A DNA stretch of 64,000 nucleotides from Ichthyocystis sparus (GTDB taxonomy: Bacteria; Pseudomonadota; Gammaproteobacteria; Burkholderiales; 2013Ark19i): assembly GCF_900078755.1 (NCBI RefSeq), contig NZ_FKIH01000010.1. The stretch is one strand, 5' to 3'. Shown piece by piece: positions 8,521-18,632 of the stretch (positions within the stretch are counted from its first letter, which is position 1; each line of letters starts with the position of its first letter). The position numbers and the translations under genes were made by a program. The notes below the pieces were generated by a model. The model saw only the letters and a program-made list of their open reading frames with translations. It was not told the origin of the DNA and ran no database searches.

Positions 8521-11289
8521 TCAAGACCAAACCTTATGGCGCTTTATATAAAAATACTTTGCGACTTGTGCTAACAATACATATCCAGTAACTATTATGG
8601 CAAGAAAAGGATAATAAAGCCAAGGAAGAGGAGAAAATTTAAAATATGAGCCAATACTAATTTGCGGCAAAACTATCCCGATGATTACAGTTATAATGGA
8701 GGTAATTATTATTGGTAATGAAGCATTAGATTCAATGAATGGCAGTTTTCCCGTTCTAACTATATGAACAATAAGAATCTGCGAAATTAATCCCTCAACG
8801 AACCATCCAGACTGGAACAGTGACTGTTTTTCTATAGATTGAGCGCCAAATACGTACCACATGGTTAAGAATGTTATTGCGTCAAATATAGAACTTATTG
8901 GTCCAAAAAACAGCATGAAGGAAGTCAGATTGCTAAAATTCCAAGCACAAGGTATGGATATGTGATCTTCATCAACATTATCAAATGGAATAACAGCCTG
9001 TGAAAGATCATACATTAAGTTTTGAGTTAAAATTTGCAAAGGCATAAGAGGTAAGAATGGCAAAAAGATACTTGCTAACATAACAGATAATACATTTCCA
9101 AAGTTACCGCTAATGGTCATTCTTATATATTTGTGCATGTTGGCAAAAGTTTTTCTGCCCTGTATTACTCCTTCTTCCAGCACCATTAAGCTTTTTTCTA
9201 ACAATATAACATCCGCAGCCTCTTTTGAAATATCAACGGCTGAGTCAACAGAAATTCCTATATCTGCTGCTCGTAATGCTGGAGCGTCATTTATTCCATC
9301 ACCCATGTAACCCACTACATGTCCTATCTCTCTCAATTGTCTGATGATTTTCTCTTTATTCATGGGTGAGAGTTTGGCAAATATATTGCAATCTTCAACC
9401 ATCTTTTTTAATTCTTCATCTGAAGCTTTGTCAATTGCACTTCCCATGGCTATACCAGTTATAGGTAACCTAACCTCATGGCAGATTTTTCGTGTAACTA
9501 GCTCATTGTCTCCCGTAAGGATCTTTATCTTTACCCCATGTTCCAAGAGAGTTTTTATAGCAGGAGCTGTAGATTCCTTTGGTGGGTCCAGAAAAGCAAC
9601 GTATCCAACTAGTGTCATTTCACTTTCATCATTGATCGAATATGCCTCACGATCAGGTGGTAGTTCTTTAACAGCAACACCAACTACACGAAGACCTTGC
9701 TCATTTAGACCTGATGTTACCTTATGTATTGACTCTAACGCTTCTTTAGTTAATGGAACTTTTTGATCATTGGCGTACAAATTGCTACAAATAGTAACAA
9801 TCTCTTCTACTGCTCCCTTGCAAATTAAAAGATGATGATCTTCTTTTTCATTTATATGTTCATTTACAACCACTGACATTCTTCGTCTATGAAAGTCAAA
9901 TGGTATTTCATCTACTTTGCTAAAATTTGCAGATAAATTTAGCTCCCCTTGTAGTTCAACGTGTTCCAAAACAGCTATGTCTAACAGATTTTTTAATCCG
10001 GTTTGGTAATAGCTGTTCAGGTAGGCATGTTCTAGTACACGATCTGAGGAATGTCCAAAAACATCGGTGTAGGACTCTAAAACAATTTTATCTTGAGTTA
10101 AAGTTCCAGTTTTATCTGTACACAAAATGTTCATTGAACCAAAATTTTGAATAGCATCTAGTCGTTTTACAATGACTTTTTTCTTAGATAGAGCAACAGC
10201 CCCTCTTGCTAAGGTAGAAGTTACTATCATGGGAAGCATTTCAGGGGTTAGTCCAACTGCTATGGATAGAGCAAAAAACATTGATCCTATAAAGCTTCCT
10301 TTTGTGAAAAAGTTAATAGCAAAAATGCATGGAACCATTAACAGCATAAACTTTATGAGAAGCCAGCTTATTTTGTTTACATTTTTTTGGAAGCTACTAT
10401 CTGTGTCCTCGTACGATAGATTGGCGCGATGTGCCAATGTGCCAAAGTATGTTTGCTTGCCTGTAGTCAAGACTATTGCAATTGCAGAACCGCTGACAAC
10501 GTTGGTTCCCATGAAACAGATATTGTCTAAATCTAAGAAAGTTTCGTGATCTGTATCAGATGTTAGATATGCAAATTTTTCTATCGGCATCGATTCACCA
10601 GTCATCGACGACTGATTTACAAAAAGGTCTTTGGCATGTAATATGCGAACGTCGGCCGGTATCATATCTCCTGCTGTTAAGCGGATTGTGTCTCCTGGAA
10701 CGAGATCATGAATCGGTAAGTCGCTGCTTTGATGCAGTACTTTAGGATACGATAGCTTGTTTAAAGATAGTTCAGTGTCACTTGTCCTTCGTAAGACAGT
10801 TGCTGTGTTGCTTACTATTTCTTGAAGACGGTCAGCTGCACTGTTGGAGCGGCTTTCCTGGGCAAAGCGTAGCATAGTTGAAAATAAAACCATGGCACCG
10901 ATGACTGATGCGCCGTTGTAGTCTTCAGTTAAGTACGAGACAATAGCTAGGATGGATAGAAGTATGTTGAAAGGATTGCGATAGCATTTCCAGAGATGAA
11001 TTAGATTACTTACTCTGTGATCAGAGTCAATCTTGTTTATTCCAAACTCTTCCTGCCTTATTCTTACCTGCTCTGGTGTTAACCCTTCTGGGTGGCTATC
11101 GAGTCCGTTAATTACTTCGGAAACAGATTGTTTAGAGATGTGACCAAGGTAGGTGTGAAGTTCAATGTCACGCGTGCTGCTGGTTCTTTTGGTACTGTCC
11201 AGAATCATAAATCTCTGGAAATGGTGTGCTATCCCACGACTAGCAACAAAATTTGCAAATAGTTTTTTGAAATGTTCTAGGAGTATCAT
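8521..11289 (-). CDS. mgtA: Magnesium-importing P-type ATPase (MgtA/MgtB family)
   Basis: Inner-membrane P3B-type ATPase expected to import Mg2+ using ATP. 922 residues, matching the family. Motifs in order: an N-terminal cation-ATPase domain (GLTPEQVRIRQEEFG), the actuator motif MTGES, the membrane segment with GLTPEMLPMI, the phosphorylation motif DKTGTLTQD (Asp near residue 391), the nucleotide-binding domain with KGAVEEI, then ILTGDN and the hinge motif GDGINDAPAL, followed by C-terminal membrane spans. GLTPEMLPMI and the NFGNVLSVM region are characteristic of the magnesium subgroup. No Mg-sensing leader is evident: the upstream gap holds neither a long structured leader nor phoPQ-like genes. 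The start ATG lacks a strong ribosome binding site. Confidence 0.93.
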   Translation of the reverse strand: MILLEHFKKLFANFVASRGIAHHFQRFMILDSTKRTSSTRDIELHTYLGHISKQSVSEVINGLDSHPEGLTPEQVRIRQEEFGINKIDSDHRVSNLIHLWKCYRNPFNILLSILAIVSYLTEDYNGASVIGAMVLFSTMLRFAQESRSNSAADRLQEIVSNTATVLRRTSDTELSLNKLSYPKVLHQSSDLPIHDLVPGDTIRLTAGDMIPADVRILHAKDLFVNQSSMTGESMPIEKFAYLTSDTDHETFLDLDNICFMGTNVVSGSAIAIVLTTGKQTYFGTLAHRANLSYEDTDSSFQKNVNKISWLLIKFMLLMVPCIFAINFFTKGSFIGSMFFALSIAVGLTPEMLPMIVTSTLARGAVALSKKKVIVKRLDAIQNFGSMNILCTDKTGTLTQDKIVLESYTDVFGHSSDRVLEHAYLNSYYQTGLKNLLDIAVLEHVELQGELNLSANFSKVDEIPFDFHRRRMSVVVNEHINEKEDHHLLICKGAVEEIVTICSNLYANDQKVPLTKEALESIHKVTSGLNEQGLRVVGVAVKELPPDREAYSINDESEMTLVGYVAFLDPPKESTAPAIKTLLEHGVKIKILTGDNELVTRKICHEVRLPITGIAMGSAIDKASDEELKKMVEDCNIFAKLSPMNKEKIIRQLREIGHVVGYMGDGINDAPALRAADIGISVDSAVDISKEAADVILLEKSLMVLEEGVIQGRKTFANMHKYIRMTISGNFGNVLSVMLASIFLPFLPLMPLQILTQNLMYDLSQAVIPFDNVDEDHISIPCAWNFSNLTSFMLFFGPISSIFDAITFLTMWYVFGAQSIEKQSLFQSGWFVEGLISQILIVHIVRTGKLPFIESNASLPIIITSIITVIIGIVLPQISIGSYFKFSPLPWLYYPFLAIIVTGYVLLAQVAKYFYIKRHKVWS

Positions 11290-12442
11290 GGCATTGCTGC
11301 GTATCAGTTTATGTTTTGGTCAGCAAGGATTGTATCAGAAACTTAGTTCTGGAAGTTTGAAGCCAATTAGGCGGTTAAAGCCATTATTCACACTTTGTCA
11401 AAATGGTAATAGGTCTATATGTAGATAAAATTGTAGCTTGCTGTTTGTTTTCCAGGGAAGTGTATATTTTTTACTAAAAAAGTGATAATTATTTCTTGTT
11501 TTTTTATTTTATTTCTTGTATCAGCAAAAGCGCCATTTGTGTTGTTTATGTTTTATTAGTGTATTCGTTTTTTTACGCTTTATCTGTTTGTGGCTTTATG
11601 CTAGCCGATCCACACTAGGGTCATAAGGTCTTACATATGTTTGTTGGAGTAAACATCTTACTATGTTGGCTTTATATGTCCTACTACATTGGGCTATTCT
11701 ACTATCTATACTATAATTAATATCTAAATTTTACAGTAGGTATAAATTAAATTGATTTAGTTGTAGTTGCATAGGATATATATTTGTCATTGTGATTTTA
11801 GGCTGGTGTTTGCTCTTTGCAATATCAAATCTATATTGTTATCAAGGTAGTTTGAGAGTGTGTAATTTAAAATTACAAGTCGTATTATTGTAATCCCTCA
11901 CTGCGTTATGTACGTAGAACATGCAAATGGTTTAAAACTGTGGCCTGCTGCGCATTATTGTTCAAATAAACTATCTTTATGGTAGCACCAGGTGTGTTGA
12001 CGTAGGGATATTGTTTTTATTGCTTGCAATGTTGGCATGGTTAATTTTTTAAGTGCCTTTCCTAGCTTATGGTGTCAATATGAGGTATCAGATGTAATAG
12101 TTGTGTTTTTATGCCACTAAAAAATAGTTTATAACGGATAGGTGGTTACTTTTGGCTATTGCTGCAGTTTTTAGTGAGTTTACTATATTAAGGTACATAT
12201 ATGTATTTATGATATTTTAAGTATAATGTTAACTAGTTCATATACAGAGAATCTAGATAGGAACTATTTAGACATCAGTCATACTTACACTGCAATCTTG
12301 GTTTTTGGATCTTTTTGCTTTATGCGTGCGTGATCCCTAATTTGTAAATGGCTTTGGCATGAATTTTTTGCAGTAAGTAGGGGCATTTGATAAATCTGTT
12401 GATCTTTACATTAGTTTTGTACTTCTCTGTGGAGATTGTGCC
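11290..12442. other. 1.15-kb gene-free intergenic stretch
   Basis: It lies between the divergent mgtA and carboxylesterase genes. Stops are frequent in all frames, and the one open frame at 11165-11428 mostly overlaps mgtA in antisense. I see no repeat, tRNA or recognisable riboswitch; it may hold the promoters of both genes or the remains of a lost gene. Confidence 0.5.
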
Positions 12443-13117
12443 ATGAATAAGAGCTATGTATCTGAAGATATTATTGCCCAATCTTGGGGTGATAATCCCT
12501 CTTTTATGGTTATTTTATTGCACGGATTGGGGGCTGATGCTTCTGATCTGGTTTTTCTTGGCGAACACCTTAAGCATCCTAAATTAGCTGTTCGCATGAT
12601 GTATGTTAATGCCCCACGCAAGCCTATCGTTGCTTTTGGAGGCCAGGTAACTAGGGCTTGGTTTAGTCTGAATATTTTAGATTGGGAAGCACCAATTACC
12701 GATGCAGCAGGTCTGTATTCATCATGTGATCGTATTGCGAAGATTGTGGGGGACGCAGTTGATCAGGGTATCAGTTCAAAAAATATCTTTCTGGGAGGGT
12801 TTTCTCAGGGTGGATTTGTTGCTTTAATAACTGAGATGACTTTTAATCTACAAATAGGAGGGGTATTTGCTCTTTCTTCTTTTATGAGAAAGCAAGATTT
12901 GCCTCCTGGGGTTGAAAAAGTGTCAACCCCTTTGTTTGTTGCTGAAGGGATGTCTGATATTACAGTTCCTGAAAGTGTTAGGTTAGAGACTAAGAATGTT
13001 ATGGAAGGACTAACTGAGAATAATCTTACATACAAGAAGTATGACGCGGGACATCAGATAGTTCAGGAAGAAATACTTGACCTAAGATCTTGGATGCACC
13101 GGATAATGGACGCCTAA
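12443..13117 (+). CDS. Alpha/beta-hydrolase carboxylesterase (phospholipase/carboxylesterase family)
   Basis: Predicted cytosolic serine esterase of 224 residues, the usual size for this family (YpfH/EstB-like). LLHGLGADASDL near the N-terminus supplies the oxyanion hole. GGFSQGG (Ser near residue 119) is the nucleophile elbow. GMSDITVP carries the acid, and DAGHQI carries the catalytic His close to the C-terminus. The full triad suggests an active enzyme on short-chain esters or acyl-thioesters; the natural substrate is unknown. GGAG lies 8 bases before the ATG. In related genomes such genes are scattered, so the position upstream of the Sec genes says little about its role. Confidence 0.9.
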   Translation: MNKSYVSEDIIAQSWGDNPSFMVILLHGLGADASDLVFLGEHLKHPKLAVRMMYVNAPRKPIVAFGGQVTRAWFSLNILDWEAPITDAAGLYSSCDRIAKIVGDAVDQGISSKNIFLGGFSQGGFVALITEMTFNLQIGGVFALSSFMRKQDLPPGVEKVSTPLFVAEGMSDITVPESVRLETKNVMEGLTENNLTYKKYDAGHQIVQEEILDLRSWMHRIMDA

Positions 13118-13208
13118 AAAGAAAATTTATGTTCCGATGATAGTAAGTGAGATCCTGTTTATCTCTATACGATTACGATCAATCTACCTTGATTGCGAAT
13201 TCTTATTT

Positions 13209-13238
13209 TTGGATAGTCTGCATTGCATATGTTATGCT
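13209..13238 (+). promoter_or_regulatory. Candidate promoter for yajC-secD-secF
   Basis: TTGGAT at 13209 and TATGCT at 13233 are spaced by 18 bases, about 140 bases before the yajC start. This is a fair match to a sigma-70 promoter, found by eye. Confidence 0.3.
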
Positions 13239-13376
13239 GTGGCTATGTTTACAATGTCAAAGTTGTTTGTAATCATCTCGTTCGCTCCGACTTTGTGAAA
13301 ACGTGCAACTACTGTGGTACAATCACCGCCTTCTTTGTTATCTTTGGAATTTTTTAACTTTTTTAAGGAGAACTCT

Positions 13377-13718
13377 GTGGGCTTTTTTACGAATGCTTTA
13401 GCTGCTACCGGCTCTGCTGCAGCTACATCATCTCCTCAACAGCCAGATCCTTGGATTAATATAGCTTTCATAGTTGCACTTTTTGCCGTTATGTATTTTC
13501 TTGTTATTAGACCCCAGGCGAAAAAGCAGAAAGCTTTAAAAGAAATGATAGAGAAGCTTGATGTGGGTAACGAGGTTGTTACTATTGGAGGTCTGTACGG
13601 AAGGATCGTGAAAAAATCTGAGACCTCTTTGGAGCTTAAAATTGCTGAAAATGTCCAAGTAACTGTCCAAAGATCAGCTGTTAACTCTTTGCTTCCCAAA
13701 GGAACATTAGAATTTTAG
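13377..13718 (+). CDS. yajC: YajC, preprotein translocase accessory subunit
   Basis: Small inner-membrane protein that associates with SecDF and the SecYEG channel. An N-terminal Ala/Ser-rich segment is followed by one span (IAFIVALFAVMYFLVIRPQ) ending in the family hallmark RPQAKKQK. The cytosolic domain has VGNEVVTIGGLYGRI, also typical. The frame is open to 13314, but GTG at 13377 is chosen: AAGGAG sits 6 bases upstream and the resulting 113 residues match the family. It is the first gene of the yajC-secD-secF operon. In many proteobacteria tgt directly precedes it; that gene is absent here. Confidence 0.95.
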   Translation: MGFFTNALAATGSAAATSSPQQPDPWINIAFIVALFAVMYFLVIRPQAKKQKALKEMIEKLDVGNEVVTIGGLYGRIVKKSETSLELKIAENVQVTVQRSAVNSLLPKGTLEF

Positions 13719-13740
13719 TTGAGAAAATCTGTATACTTTT

Positions 13741-15615
13741 ATGATAGTTGACCGTTCTCTCCTTTTTAGAGCTGTGCTCGTACTAGCTACGGTTGTTATG
13801 GCCTTCTTGTATGCATTGCCTAATGTATTCGGTAGTGATCCAGCTATCCAGATAGCACCAGCTAATTTTGGTGTCGTTATAGACAAAGAAACTAGAAACA
13901 AAGTGGCCTCGCTTCTAGATGCTGCCAACATTCCTTACACTGATCTTAGTCTTAATGGGAAATCGTCTCTGCAGTTTCGACTCCCATCTGCTGATTTTCA
14001 GTTACGCGCTCGTGATATTCTTGATAAGGGGCTCAATAAGGGTAGTAACCCTAAAGATTATACTGTTGCTATATACCTTCTCTCCTATTCTCCTAGATGG
14101 TTGTCCGCTATTCATGCGGTTCCTATGTATCTTGGCCTAGACTTGAGGGGAGGGGTGCATTTTTTATTTCAGCTTGATGTTTCTGGTGCCTTGAAAAAGT
14201 ATAAAGAAAGTTCTGCCTTGTCTATCCGACACTTTCTAAGAGATGGTAAAATTTCTAATGCTGGTGTTTTGTCTCGTGAGGAGAATATCGAGATACGTTT
14301 TTGGTCTTCTGAGGGTATGAAGGCAGCCCTTGATTTGCTTAGACATAATTACCCAAATTTATCCTTCCTAGAATCTCAAACACTTGGTAAATTCTTGCTT
14401 ATTGCTACTATTCAGCCTAAGGATAAGGAAAAAATTGTTTCTGATTCTATACAACAAAATATTACCACTTTGCATAAGCGTGTGAATGAGCTTGGGGTCT
14501 CAGAACCGCTAATCCAGCAGCAGGGGGCTGATAGAATAGTAGTTGAGCTACCAGGTATTCAGGATGTTGCTCAAGCTAAGAAAATTTTAGGTAAAACCGC
14601 TACCCTTGAAATGCATTTAGTTTCAGATGATCAACTTTCATCGGACTATCCTCCTCCTGACGAAGAGTCATTTAATATGAAGTTGTCTGCCGCTGCTAAT
14701 GGAGGAAAGTTGATCGTTAACCGTACTGTTCTTCTTACCGGGGACCACATAATACGTGCTGATGCTGATTTTGATCAGAATAATCAACCAATTGTTTCAT
14801 TACAGCTGGATTCTGCTGGGGCTGAAATATTTCGTGAAGTAACCCGCGAAAATGTTGGTAAGCGGTTGGCTATAGTACTTTTTGAGGATGGTGTGGCGAA
14901 CGTTGTTACTGCACCTAGGATCAATGAGGAGATTCCGAACGGCCGCGTTCAGATAACTGGTGCTTTTACTTTTGAAGAAGCAAGTGAGACTGCACTTCTT
15001 CTTCGTGCAGGAGCTTTGGCTGCACCTATGGAGATAGTAGAGGAGAGGACTATTGGCCCTCGATTAGGCACCGAGAATATTAAAAAAGGTGTTCATGCTA
15101 CGCTGGCTGGCCTTTTGGCTATTGCTGTTTTCATGATTTTCTATTACAGGCTTTTTGGGGTTTTTTCTGTAATTGCCCTTAGCGTTAATCTTTTGTTTTT
15201 GTTGGCTATTTTGTCTATTCTCCAGGCTACTCTTACTCTACCTGGGATTGCTGCTATTGCTTTGACTCTTGGTATGGCTATTGATGCCAATGTCCTTATC
15301 AATGAACGTATAAGGGAAGAATTGAGATCTAGTGTTTTGCCAATTTTTGCTATAAAGGAGGGTTACGCACGTGCCTTTTCAACCATTATAGATTCTAATG
15401 TCACAACCCTTATAGCTGGTGTTGTATTGTTAATATTTGGCTCTGGACCTGTGCGAGGATTTGCGGTAGTTCATTGTATAGGTATCCTTACATCTCTTTT
15501 TTCTTCAGTTGTCATCTCTAGAACAATTGTTGATCTGTTCTATGCTAACCGTTCCCCATCGTCGCTTTCAATTGGCCAAATTTGGAAGCCTGAATCTTCC
15601 GCTGCTAACGACTGA
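13741..15615 (+). CDS. secD: SecD, protein translocase subunit
   Basis: Inner-membrane RND-type protein that uses the proton gradient to pull exported proteins through SecYEG. 624 residues. An N-terminal span (LFRAVLVLATVVMAFLYALP) is followed by the large periplasmic P1 domain, with GLDLRGGVHFLF and later RVNELGVSEPLIQQQG and RIVVELPGI, all family signatures. From about residue 440 come the remaining five spans, with LTLGMAIDANVLINERIREE and SNVTTLIAG containing the conserved Asp of the proton path. Follows yajC by 22 bases and precedes secF by 23. Confidence 0.97.
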   Translation: MIVDRSLLFRAVLVLATVVMAFLYALPNVFGSDPAIQIAPANFGVVIDKETRNKVASLLDAANIPYTDLSLNGKSSLQFRLPSADFQLRARDILDKGLNKGSNPKDYTVAIYLLSYSPRWLSAIHAVPMYLGLDLRGGVHFLFQLDVSGALKKYKESSALSIRHFLRDGKISNAGVLSREENIEIRFWSSEGMKAALDLLRHNYPNLSFLESQTLGKFLLIATIQPKDKEKIVSDSIQQNITTLHKRVNELGVSEPLIQQQGADRIVVELPGIQDVAQAKKILGKTATLEMHLVSDDQLSSDYPPPDEESFNMKLSAAANGGKLIVNRTVLLTGDHIIRADADFDQNNQPIVSLQLDSAGAEIFREVTRENVGKRLAIVLFEDGVANVVTAPRINEEIPNGRVQITGAFTFEEASETALLLRAGALAAPMEIVEERTIGPRLGTENIKKGVHATLAGLLAIAVFMIFYYRLFGVFSVIALSVNLLFLLAILSILQATLTLPGIAAIALTLGMAIDANVLINERIREELRSSVLPIFAIKEGYARAFSTIIDSNVTTLIAGVVLLIFGSGPVRGFAVVHCIGILTSLFSSVVISRTIVDLFYANRSPSSLSIGQIWKPESSAAND

Positions 15616-15638
15616 TAAGTTTTTTAGGAGAAATATGG

Positions 15639-16607
15639 ATGGAATTTTTTCGCTTGTCACGAACCATTCCTTTCATGCGGTACGCTTTTGTCTTTAACAT
15701 TTTTTCTATTTTTGTGTTTGCTTTGTCGGTATATTTTCTGTCTACTCGTGGTTTGAATTTGTCTACAGAATTTACTGGTGGAACCATAGTCGAGGTTAGA
15801 TACAGTACTCCTGCAGATATTTCACTTATAAGAAGAAGCTTATTAGAAAAGGGTCTGGTGGAGACTTTTGTTCAAAATTATGGATCAAGTAATGATGTTT
15901 TAATTCGACTTTCTAACAAAGACGTCAAGCACTTAGGTATTGTTGGAGTAAACAACTTAAATACCTCTAAGCTAACTGACGATATTTTGTCGTCTGGTGG
16001 TGGCTCTCCTGTCATTAGGCGCATTGAATTTATAGGCCCTCAAGTAGGGTCCGAGCTAGTTCGAGACGGGCTAACAGCTATATGTTTAGTATGTATAGGC
16101 ATTATCATATACCTCTCTATTCGCTTTGAGTGGCAGTTTGCAATATCTGCTATAATAGCTAACCTTCATGATGTGGTTATCATTCTTGGTTTTTTCTCCT
16201 TTTTTCAATGGGAGTTTTCACTTCCTGTGTTAGCGGCAGTTTTGGCAGTGTTGGGTTATTCTGTGAATGAATCAGTGGTTATTTTTGATCGTGTTCGCGA
16301 GACATTTATTAATTGTAGACACCTACCGTCAATACAGGTTCTAGATTATGCAATTACTAGCACATTGTCTCGTACCGTTATTACTCATCTCTGCACTCAG
16401 ATGATGGTTACCTCTATGCTTATTTTTGGTGGGGAATCACTACATAATTTCTCTTTAGCGCTTACAATAGGCATTTGCTTTGGTATCTATTCTTCTGTCC
16501 TAGTATCAACACCTTTGCTCATGTGGTTTTGTGTTTCTAGGGACAACTTTGTGGTAGAGAAGAGAAAAGACCACAACGATGACGCCAACGCAGGTGCCGT
16601 TGTTTAG
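15639..16607 (+). CDS. secF: SecF, protein translocase subunit
   Basis: Partner of SecD in the export motor. 322 residues. A first span at about 15-35 is followed by the signature STEFTGGTIVEVRY, then a small periplasmic domain. Five more spans follow, with the segment IRFEWQFAISAIIANLHDVV and GYSVNESVVIFDRVRE, the conserved Asn/Asp helix. The ATG at 15639 is preferred over an out-of-frame ATG four bases earlier; AGGAG is 8 bases upstream. The C-terminal tail is charged and polar. Confidence 0.97.
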   Translation: MEFFRLSRTIPFMRYAFVFNIFSIFVFALSVYFLSTRGLNLSTEFTGGTIVEVRYSTPADISLIRRSLLEKGLVETFVQNYGSSNDVLIRLSNKDVKHLGIVGVNNLNTSKLTDDILSSGGGSPVIRRIEFIGPQVGSELVRDGLTAICLVCIGIIIYLSIRFEWQFAISAIIANLHDVVIILGFFSFFQWEFSLPVLAAVLAVLGYSVNESVVIFDRVRETFINCRHLPSIQVLDYAITSTLSRTVITHLCTQMMVTSMLIFGGESLHNFSLALTIGICFGIYSSVLVSTPLLMWFCVSRDNFVVEKRKDHNDDANAGAVV

Positions 16608-16629
16608 TAAATAAGGGGGTTATATAGAT

Positions 16630-17502
16630 ATGCATTCTCTGTTGCTTCTGGCGGTCATAATAGCATTTTTCTGTGATCGTTTCCTTAATTCCCGGATAGC
16701 TCTACATTCGTCGCGACTTTTTTTCTATGTTGTATCTAAATCTTTCAAAATGTTATCAACCATGCTTCCTTTAGGGTTGACTCTTTTTTGCATTCCTTTT
16801 TTCTTGGCAACAATTGTATGGGGAGTTCTTTTTCTTATTTATCACCTTAATATTGTTTTTTATTTGGTGTTGGTGGTGCTGCTTTATATTTCCTTGGTTC
16901 CGTTTCACTCCTTTGTAATTGATAGCTATCCTGATACTGATTCCTCTGATGGCCATCAATTTACTAGCAAAGGCTCTGCAGTGATTTCTGTTTGGGCAGA
17001 ACAATATGGTTTATCTGTTGATGAAAATTCGTACAGTGATGTTTGCTGGGCAGGGCTTTTGTTTGAAAGAATTATATTTGCTCCTTTGTTATGGTCTCTT
17101 GTTATCGGCCCGTGGGGGCTTGTTTTTTATTTCTCATATTCTCAGACTAAAAAGTTTTTGGCCACGCAGTGCTTGAGCTCACCTTTTTTTCTTGGGATTT
17201 TTGAGTGGTGCGATTTAATTCCGTCTAGGCTTATGGGATTGTTTATGTGCTTGCTGACTAATTTTTCCAATTTCTTTCATCGTGTGGATTGGTTTTCCTA
17301 TCCACCAAATTTCGTACCAGGAAATTCTGATAAATTTACTCTGTCTTTCCTACAACTATTTTTTCTTCACGACGATTCTTCGTCCGTGGTCCAAGATAGT
17401 GATTTGGATAATAAGGCATTTTCATTGTTTCGTAGGACGTATTATGGAATGATGATGATAGTTTTTGCTTTATTGATTATTCAAGCTACCGTTCTCTTTT
17501 GA
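16630..17502 (+). CDS. CobD/CbiB-family (AmpE-like) integral membrane protein
   Basis: Predicted polytopic inner-membrane protein of 290 residues. Features matching the betaproteobacterial CobD/CbiB-family proteins annotated as AmpE-like include an N-terminal span ending in DRFLNSR, a pair of central spans, the FERIIFAPLLWSLVIGPWG segment, LIPSRLMGLFMCLLTNF, and a C-terminal FRRTYYGMMMIVFALL span. No cobalamin-pathway gene is nearby, so a role in B12 synthesis is not supported; its true activity is unknown. It starts 22 bases after secF and is likely in the same transcript. Its last 17 bases overlap queA on the other strand. Confidence 0.6.
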   Translation: MHSLLLLAVIIAFFCDRFLNSRIALHSSRLFFYVVSKSFKMLSTMLPLGLTLFCIPFFLATIVWGVLFLIYHLNIVFYLVLVVLLYISLVPFHSFVIDSYPDTDSSDGHQFTSKGSAVISVWAEQYGLSVDENSYSDVCWAGLLFERIIFAPLLWSLVIGPWGLVFYFSYSQTKKFLATQCLSSPFFLGIFEWCDLIPSRLMGLFMCLLTNFSNFFHRVDWFSYPPNFVPGNSDKFTLSFLQLFFLHDDSSSVVQDSDLDNKAFSLFRRTYYGMMMIVFALLIIQATVLF

Positions 17503-18505
17503 GAAGCATAGCATCGCCGTAGCTGAATAGTCGGTAGTTGTTTTTCAATCCTTCGTCGTAGCATCTTTTTATTATGTTATGTCCGGCAAAGCTTGATACC
17601 AATACAATGAGGGATGATTTCGGTTGGTGAAAATTTGTGATTAATAGGTCTGTGATCCTAAATTTAAATCCAGGTTTTATGAATAGTGTTGTAGACTGCC
17701 ATTCATCGCTTTCATTTTGATGTTGTGCATAGCTTTCTAAGGCTCGTACGACGGTTGTTCCAACAGCGATGATCTTTTTTCCATTCTTTATAGCTCTGCT
17801 TAGTATTTTTCTCGTTTTATTTGGTACCCTATAGTACTCTCTGTGCATTTTGTGATTACTGAGGTCTTCGGTGTGAATTTTCTGAAACGTTCCTGCACCA
17901 ACGTGTAAAGTAATGTCACAAAACTCGATTCCTATTTTCTTTAATTTGTCTATAAGACTTTCTGTAAAATGTAATCCAGCAGTCGGGGCCGCAACTGACC
18001 CTGGAACGTTGGCAAATACTGTTTGGTAATTGTATGCGTCGGAATCAAATGCTTTTCTGTTTAGATAGGGCGGTATCGGTATTTCCCCATACTCATTAAA
18101 AATCGACATTATATTTTGTGATTCTCCTAAAAAAAAAGTACCATCTACTCTTTCCTTAATTACAATCAATGCTCTGTTGTCAATTATGACGGAAAACGGT
18201 AGTTGTGGTTTTTTGTGGGTTTTAATTTGTACCATGGCAAGATCACTGCTAATAAGTCTTTCTAGGAATATTTCTATGCTACCGCCAGTCTCTTTTCTTC
18301 CTATAAGTCTTGCGCGAATGACTTTTGTATTGTTTATTACTATGATGTGCTCTTCTGTTAAAATTTCTGGTAGTTGGTAAATGAACTGATGCTTTATGTC
18401 TTGATTTGTGGACGCATTCATAAGTCGGGCGGATTCCCTCCCTTGCGCAGGGTGTTGCGCAATTTGATCATGGTCAAAATTAAAGTCAAAATCAGATAGT
18501 TTCAC
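17486..18505 (-). CDS. queA: QueA, S-adenosylmethionine:tRNA ribosyltransferase-isomerase
   Basis: Makes epoxyqueuosine in the anticodon wobble position of Asn, Asp, His and Tyr tRNAs by transferring ribose from S-adenosylmethionine. 339 residues. Signatures: DFDFNFDHDQIAQHPAQGRE at the N-terminus, HIIVINNTKVIRARL, PGSVAAPTAGLHFTE, ITLHVGAGTFQ, HREYYRVPN and LITNFHQPKSSL. All are as expected for an active enzyme. In related bacteria queA is followed by tgt, yajC, secD and secF in one direction. Here it lies on the opposite strand at the far end of the Sec genes, and tgt, which supplies its substrate, is not in the window. Confidence 0.97.
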   Translation of the reverse strand: MKLSDFDFNFDHDQIAQHPAQGRESARLMNASTNQDIKHQFIYQLPEILTEEHIIVINNTKVIRARLIGRKETGGSIEIFLERLISSDLAMVQIKTHKKPQLPFSVIIDNRALIVIKERVDGTFFLGESQNIMSIFNEYGEIPIPPYLNRKAFDSDAYNYQTVFANVPGSVAAPTAGLHFTESLIDKLKKIGIEFCDITLHVGAGTFQKIHTEDLSNHKMHREYYRVPNKTRKILSRAIKNGKKIIAVGTTVVRALESYAQHQNESDEWQSTTLFIKPGFKFRITDLLITNFHQPKSSLIVLVSSFAGHNIIKRCYDEGLKNNYRLFSYGDAMLLKRER

Positions 18506-18632
18506 AGCTTTGATATTACAATGAAGAATGCAATTATACTACCATACGGTGCATAACTTGATCTGAGGTTCAGTATTTGATTTTTTGTAACGTGTTAGTT
18601 AATGCATATTTTTGTGGGACAATACTGACCAC

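Noticed and set aside
11165..11428. 87-codon open frame across the mgtA start
   Set aside because: Half of it is antisense to the mgtA coding start and the rest has no features.
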